A stretch of 64,000 nt of DNA from NCBI RefSeq assembly GCF_037300705.1, contig NZ_CP147776.1, forward strand, positions 4,774,001 to 4,838,000. The letters are read 5' to 3'. The DNA is from Massilia sp. W12 (GTDB lineage Bacteria > Pseudomonadota > Gammaproteobacteria > Burkholderiales > Burkholderiaceae_D). Shown here piece after piece: positions 60,402 through 64,000 of the stretch (positions within the stretch are counted from its first letter, which is position 1; every line of letters begins with the position of its first letter). A program made the translations under genes and the position numbers. The notes under the pieces were generated by a model, which was not told the DNA's origin, did no database searches, and saw nothing but the letters and a program-made list of their open reading frames with translations.

Positions 60402-60519
60402 AACCAGCGAAGCATACCATATTCGCAGTGGATTTGTCACAGCAGCCCGCAATACGCCAAGGTCGTATAATCGTACTCCCGTTTGTCTGCCTGCCCGCAA
60501 TTTTGCGGCAAAGAATTTC

Positions 60520-61005
60520 ATGACCCAAATGATCATTGGCTATAGCGACAGTGAAGACCGGCTGTGGCTGTTGTTGTCCGACGACGGACATCAATTCTGG
60601 TTGAGCCGGCGCTTTTGCGCCAATCTCTTAATTCAGCTGGAAAAAGCGCTGACCGAATCCTGCCCGCAAAGCGGGACGGGACGCGATCTGGCGGCCGAAA
60701 CCAGAGTGGCGCTGGAGCATCAAGCCGCCCACGAGGCGCCGGAGGATGGCGTGAAAGCAGCCAGCGCGCCGCCGCGCCAAGAGTTGCCGCAGCAGCGTAT
60801 TTCTGTGCTGCTGACACAGATTTTGATGACGGTGGATGGCAAACAGGCGCGCTTTGAATTGATCAGCCCGCAGTTTGAGCGCACTGTGTACCTGAACCGG
60901 GCGGAAGCGCATCTCTTGCTGTCCGGCCTGTGGCAGCGCGCGGAAGGCGCGCGCTGGGGCCTGCAGATGCCGGCCCTGCTGCGCCGCGCGCAACAGGGCG
61001 GCTGA
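60520..61005 (+). CDS. Small hypothetical protein next to the type I secretion operon
   Basis: 161 aa. Two conserved-looking blocks (MIIGYSDSEDRLWLLLSDDGHQFWLSRRFC at the N-terminus, residues 5-35 with aromatic and acidic positions; and a C-terminal RTVYLNRAEAHLLLSGLWQRAEGARWGLQMP) are joined by a variable Ala/Gln-rich linker. No signal peptide or membrane segment. Not recognised. Divergent from the exporter operon and convergent with the response regulator, 2 bp apart at their ends. Confidence 0.65.
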   Translation: MTQMIIGYSDSEDRLWLLLSDDGHQFWLSRRFCANLLIQLEKALTESCPQSGTGRDLAAETRVALEHQAAHEAPEDGVKAASAPPRQELPQQRISVLLTQILMTVDGKQARFELISPQFERTVYLNRAEAHLLLSGLWQRAEGARWGLQMPALLRRAQQGG

Positions 61006-61007
61006 AC

Positions 61008-61664
61008 TCAGATTTTGCTGCGGATCTTACCGGCCATACGGGCCGGATGCATACCGGGGAAATAGCCGCGCCGGCGCGCCTCATCCACCAAGGCATGCCG
61101 GTTTTCCACATTGAATTTGGAATACAGCTCGGTCAGGCAGTTTTTCACGCGCCCGGTGGAAATCAGCAAAACCGCCGCCATTTCCTCATTGCTGGGCATG
61201 GGCTGCTTGAGCAACATATCGAGCAGCATCACCTCGCGCTCACTCAAATAAGGCACCATGTTTTTCGGCTCGCGCAAGACTTGCGACAGCAATTCCTGCG
61301 GATACGCCAAATGATCATCCAGCACTGCGCGCAATGCCGCATGCAAATGGCGCAACTCCCAGGCCTTATCCACAAAACCATGCGCCCCCATACGGATGCT
61401 GGCGCGGATCGCGGCCTGATCGGAAGTGCCGGAGAAAATCAATACCTTGGCGCCGCGCTCAAGCAATTCCGGCAACAGGCTCAAGCCATCGCCCTCCTGG
61501 CCAAGGTACAAGTCAAGTAAAGCAACCGCATATTTTTCATTGCGTAAAGCCAGCCGCATTTCACGCCGGTTGCTGACGGCGGTAACGCGAAAATTATCGC
61601 TCAGGTTTATTGATAATGCATCCATCAATAATTTATGATCATCTATCATGATTAGATTATGCAT
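61008..61664 (-). CDS. LuxR-family response regulator
   Basis: 218 aa. A receiver domain (residues 1-125) with IDDH at the N-terminus, phospho-acceptor Asp51 in ALLDLYLG, Thr80 in FSGTSDQ and Lys100 in FVDKAWE. A C-terminal HTH of the LuxR/NarL type: LSEREVMLLDMLLKQPMPSNEEMAAVLLISTGRVKNCLTELYSKF; spacing is close to standard but the helix shows an unusual INxxGR-like variant. No histidine kinase gene is adjacent. Could control the neighbouring type I secretion genes. Confidence 0.85.
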   Translation of the reverse strand: MHNLIMIDDHKLLMDALSINLSDNFRVTAVSNRREMRLALRNEKYAVALLDLYLGQEGDGLSLLPELLERGAKVLIFSGTSDQAAIRASIRMGAHGFVDKAWELRHLHAALRAVLDDHLAYPQELLSQVLREPKNMVPYLSEREVMLLDMLLKQPMPSNEEMAAVLLISTGRVKNCLTELYSKFNVENRHALVDEARRRGYFPGMHPARMAGKIRSKI

Positions 61665-61942
61665 GCTGGGGCTTTCGGGAATGGGGCGTCGTCATGGACG
61701 CCTTCAGGGATGGAAAAACTGCGCCGGCAGATACTGAAAATTGCTGTCATGGCGCAGGCCGCAGAGCGCCTATTCTATGACTGGCTGTAAAATTTCACAA
61801 GCACTGGCGAAAATTTTGTTGCATCGCCTCCATTGATACTTAGGAAAAAAATGACGCACTTCCCACTCTATATTTTCACGAGACAGGTAATCATTCCCGC
61901 CCTTCCCAGTAAGTGTGAGTCTATTTTGGCATCGCCCGTGGT
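61665..61942. other. Intergenic region upstream of the response regulator (278 bp)
   Basis: Part GC-neutral, part AT-rich (about 61780-61900). Presumably holds the promoter of the response regulator on the minus strand. No conserved gene was seen; short open stretches without ribosome sites only. Confidence 0.4.
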
Positions 61943-62121
61943 TTGACAAATTCTTTGCCGCCCCGATACCTAAAGTACTGGAAAAATACCGGAAGAAAAG
62001 TCAGAATATCCTCACTGATTGCGCGAGAGCACAAGCAGTGTTTTCTTGAAGAAGCAGTGTGGTCTGAGTCTCCACTGTGTTTTGCGGACGTCGCACACCT
62101 GGCGTGTGACGTCCGCCTTTT
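61943..62121 (+). ncRNA. Candidate small RNA or regulated leader with strong terminator
   Basis: A perfect -35 TTGACA (61943-61948) lies 18 bp before TACCTA (61967-61972). A transcript of about 143 nt would start near 61979 and end at a very stable hairpin with perfect 9-bp base GCGGACGTC / GACGTCCGC, followed by CTTTTTT (62084-62121). The RNA also contains a short CAGTG/CACTG stem pair near 62055-62076. The gene downstream starts 20 bp after the terminator. It is either an independent RNA or an attenuated leader. Family not recognised. Confidence 0.5.
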
Positions 62122-62141
62122 TTCACCATTCACACCCGTAT

Positions 62142-62771
62142 ATGGAATTCGCAGCGCTGGATGAATATCTGCGCCTGCGCCACACGCGCTGGCGCCGCAC
62201 GCATGATGACACCGTAGCCTGGGTCGGCCCGGAAAACATTCAAACGCACGATGGCCGCATTTTGCCCGCGCCACGCCGCCAATCCACTTTGCCGCCGGAT
62301 GCGCGCCTGTTTCACGCCGGCGATATTCTGCTCAGCCGCGCCAGCGCGGCGTTTCTGGGTGGGGCTTGCGGAATTGTCGATTTACAGGCGCAACTGGCCT
62401 TGGCCGGCAGCGCCAGCCTGCCGGCAATTGGCGCATGCAGCCCGCAAATCCTGGTGTTGCAAGGCCAGTCTGAGCAAGATTTGACTTATTTCTGCCATTG
62501 GCTGCGCTGGCGTGGCCGGCTGGCCTTGGCGCAGTTGATCCGGGAACATGGCGCGCGCCCCCGGGTGCCGCGCAGCGCGCTGGCGCATTGCTGGCTGGCG
62601 CTGCCCGGCCCCGGCCTGCGCCAGATTTTCGCCAGCTATCTGACCTTGCAAAGCGCCCGCATCTGTCTGCCGCTGCATGGAGCGGCAGCGCGCAGTCTTG
62701 CGGCACAGGCATTTTGCGCGCAAGCCTGGGAGCGCTGGGAGCAGGATTTATTGGCGCTGGCGCGGCCATAA
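62142..62771 (+). CDS. Hypothetical soluble protein
   Basis: 209 aa from ATG 62142; the open frame extends upstream through the terminator, so that start is preferred. Rich in Ala, Leu, Arg and Cys with patches such as DEYLRLRHTRWRRTH, DARLFHAGDILLSRASAAFLGG, and a helical C-terminal half ending in AWERWEQDLLAL. No signal peptide or membrane segment, not recognised. The following methyltransferase-regulatory gene is convergent. Confidence 0.65.
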   Translation: MEFAALDEYLRLRHTRWRRTHDDTVAWVGPENIQTHDGRILPAPRRQSTLPPDARLFHAGDILLSRASAAFLGGACGIVDLQAQLALAGSASLPAIGACSPQILVLQGQSEQDLTYFCHWLRWRGRLALAQLIREHGARPRVPRSALAHCWLALPGPGLRQIFASYLTLQSARICLPLHGAAARSLAAQAFCAQAWERWEQDLLALARP

Positions 62772-62797
62772 AAAAACCGCGCAAACGCGCGGTTTTT
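62771..62797. terminator. Bidirectional terminator between convergent genes
   Basis: Stem AAAAACCGCGC / GCGCGGTTTTT with an AAAC-type loop and U-runs on both sides, between the hypothetical gene and the methyltransferase-regulatory gene. Confidence 0.85.
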
Positions 62798-62813
62798 CCC
62801 GAGTGATGACAAA

Positions 62814-64000
62814 TCAGATCATCAGCAGCGAGCGCCAGATCGGCAGGCGCTTCATCAGCACGGCATCAATCTGCGCCGCCAGTTCGCGCTGATTTTCTTC
62901 CGCGCTTTCCAATGGCTTGCCTTCACGCATCATGCGACGGCCTTGCGCCGACATCATGCGCCAGGCTTCATTGACCAGCGAGGTCAAATCATTCGCAAAT
63001 TTCGGCTGGGCCGAGATGATCAAATACACCATCCGTTCCATATAGTTGGCGCTGACGCCATTGCCGAGCAGCGGCGAAGCAAGGGCTTGCCATTCGTCGG
63101 AATAACGCACTTGCTGCGCCAACACGCGGTTGAGGCGCTTGGCCGCTTCGCCGGATGGCGTTTTGGCATGATTGAAATACAGACCCACTTGATTCGAAGC
63201 GAACAACATGGTGGCGATCTGGGTCAGATTGCCATAAGTCTGGCCCTGCAGCTTGGGCAGGCGGCCCAACTCTTCCAGCGTCATCGGCTTTTCCGCCAGC
63301 GCATCCAGCACCGGGCCATAGCTTTCTTCCTTGCCATTGACTTCGCCGATGCCCAGCTTCATTTGCAAAGAAACATCCTTGCGCGGCACCAGCAGCGCCA
63401 CCCCGACCTGCCCCAGCCATTCGGCCTGACGCATCGGACTCATGCGGCGCGGCCCGCGCACAAACACATCGCGGCGGAATTGGGTATTGAACAGATAATC
63501 CAGCACAGTTTCACGCATGGACGGATTGGACACGCTGTTGAGCAGCTCCTGGCGCGGCGCATCCAGATACAGTCCGTGGTAGGCGAAGGGCAGATCCGCC
63601 GAACCGATAAAATCCAGCTTGGCGTTGGCCATATCGCGCGCCACGTCAACGTGGTACATCGGTTCCCAATGGCGGTGCATGTATTCGTGCACCAGATAAT
63701 TGCGACTGCCGTTCTTCAAGACTTCAACCCGGCTCTTCAAGCTCGGATTGACATTGAAATAACCGGCGTTCAATTCGGCCAGTTTTTCAATAAATTGCGC
63801 GCCGGCATTGACTTGCAAATCGCTGCGATTCGGATGCAAATCGCCATGCTCCACCAGCAGACGCTGCATCGGCAGCGCAGCCGCCCAGCCCGGCATCGCG
63901 TTATAGCTCATATACACAATGCCGCCCGGCTTCAGATAGCGGCGGATGAATTCGGCGATGTGCGCGCGGTTTTCGCGCGTCACCCAGGTGTAAATGCCAT
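62814..64000 (-). CDS. Methyltransferase with regulatory domain (MRD type), partial at 5' end
   Basis: The gene enters from beyond the window end; about 395 C-terminal residues are seen. GIYTWVTRENRAHIAEFIRR then LKPGGIVYMSYNAMPGWA is the late part of a class I SAM methyltransferase fold. The rest (HEYMHRHWEPMYHVDVARDMANAKLDFIGSADLPFAYHG, then MSPMRQAEWLGQ) matches the methyltransferase regulatory domain. The SAM-binding motif I lies outside the window. Family members may modify peptides or lipids; function is not settled. Confidence 0.8.
   Translation of the reverse strand, partial: GIYTWVTRENRAHIAEFIRRYLKPGGIVYMSYNAMPGWAAALPMQRLLVEHGDLHPNRSDLQVNAGAQFIEKLAELNAGYFNVNPSLKSRVEVLKNGSRNYLVHEYMHRHWEPMYHVDVARDMANAKLDFIGSADLPFAYHGLYLDAPRQELLNSVSNPSMRETVLDYLFNTQFRRDVFVRGPRRMSPMRQAEWLGQVGVALLVPRKDVSLQMKLGIGEVNGKEESYGPVLDALAEKPMTLEELGRLPKLQGQTYGNLTQIATMLFASNQVGLYFNHAKTPSGEAAKRLNRVLAQQVRYSDEWQALASPLLGNGVSANYMERMVYLIISAQPKFANDLTSLVNEAWRMMSAQGRRMMREGKPLESAEENQRELAAQIDAVLMKRLPIWRSLLMI

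Noticed and set aside
1-64000. tRNA, rRNA, CRISPR arrays, complete insertion sequences or prophage genes
   Set aside because: None found on reading both strands: no repeated spacers, no transposase or integrase motifs, and no cloverleaf-type sequences noticed.

Overview
The window looks like chromosomal DNA of a betaproteobacterium in the Burkholderiales, most likely Oxalobacteraceae or a close relative. The grounds are: about 58-60% GC with strong codon bias, the orders pyrB-pyrC'-plsC, hemA-prfA-dsbB-prmC and secA-M23 peptidase-dciA/lpxC, and GshA and NarK proteins of proteobacterial type. This assignment is inferred from gene order and protein resemblance recognised by eye; no database was searched.

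Layout. 1-3.1 kb: pyrimidine genes (pyrB and a dihydroorotase homologue without its HxH metal site) overlapping a plsC-type acyltransferase. 3.1-4.7 kb, minus strand: a broken AAA ATPase gene and apaH. 4.9-12.9 kb: one long, tightly packed operon for dTDP-rhamnose (rfbBACD) and surface polysaccharide (methyltransferase, flippase, two GT2 enzymes, an SDR). 13.2-19.8 kb: mixed genes, including a SprA-like metalloprotease, a YHS protein, a Cys-rich exported peptide, a GAF protein carrying a relic of a GspE-type ATPase, a Tat-exported dienelactone hydrolase and a ZIP transporter. 20-22.4 kb: a lipase and a WS/DGAT-like protein. 22.9-25 kb: a secreted Ig-like protein and an orphan nuclease-toxin-like protein. 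25-32.8 kb: a two-armed divergent module of polyamine-type enzymes (FAD oxidoreductase, membrane spermidine-synthase-like protein, AdoMet decarboxylase) with membrane-associated proteins (DUF350, SPFH-SHOCT, DUF4178, a tiny Ser/Gly-rich protein, a two-TM protein). 33-34.3 kb: NarK-type transporter. 34.3-36 kb, minus strand: a PAAR-remnant toxin with an ADP-ribosyltransferase-like end, coupled to a probable immunity gene. 36.2-43.6 kb: housekeeping genes hemA, prfA, dsbB, prmC, a DUF885 peptidase and gshA. 43.7-48.9 kb: thiolase, HDAC-family deacetylase, an orphan TfpX-like pilin accessory gene, a GNAT gene and three copies of a small-RNA unit. 49-55.6 kb: secA, M23 peptidase, dciA, lpxC, GNAT, peroxiredoxin. 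55.7-61.7 kb: a type I secretion operon (ABC, HlyD, TolC) with a CRP-type site upstream, a small unknown protein and a LuxR-type response regulator. 62-64 kb: an unknown protein and the 3' part of a methyltransferase-regulatory-domain gene cut by the window end.

The most striking signal is three copies (about 46.8, 47.7 and 48.4 kb, all plus strand) of a self-contained unit: a promoter, a hairpin whose loop exposes CCUCC (the anti-Shine-Dalgarno sequence of 16S rRNA), and a terminator whose stem changes by compensating substitutions. They look like anti-SD small RNAs. Second is the polyamine/SPFH membrane module. No rRNA, tRNA, CRISPR array or complete insertion sequence was seen.
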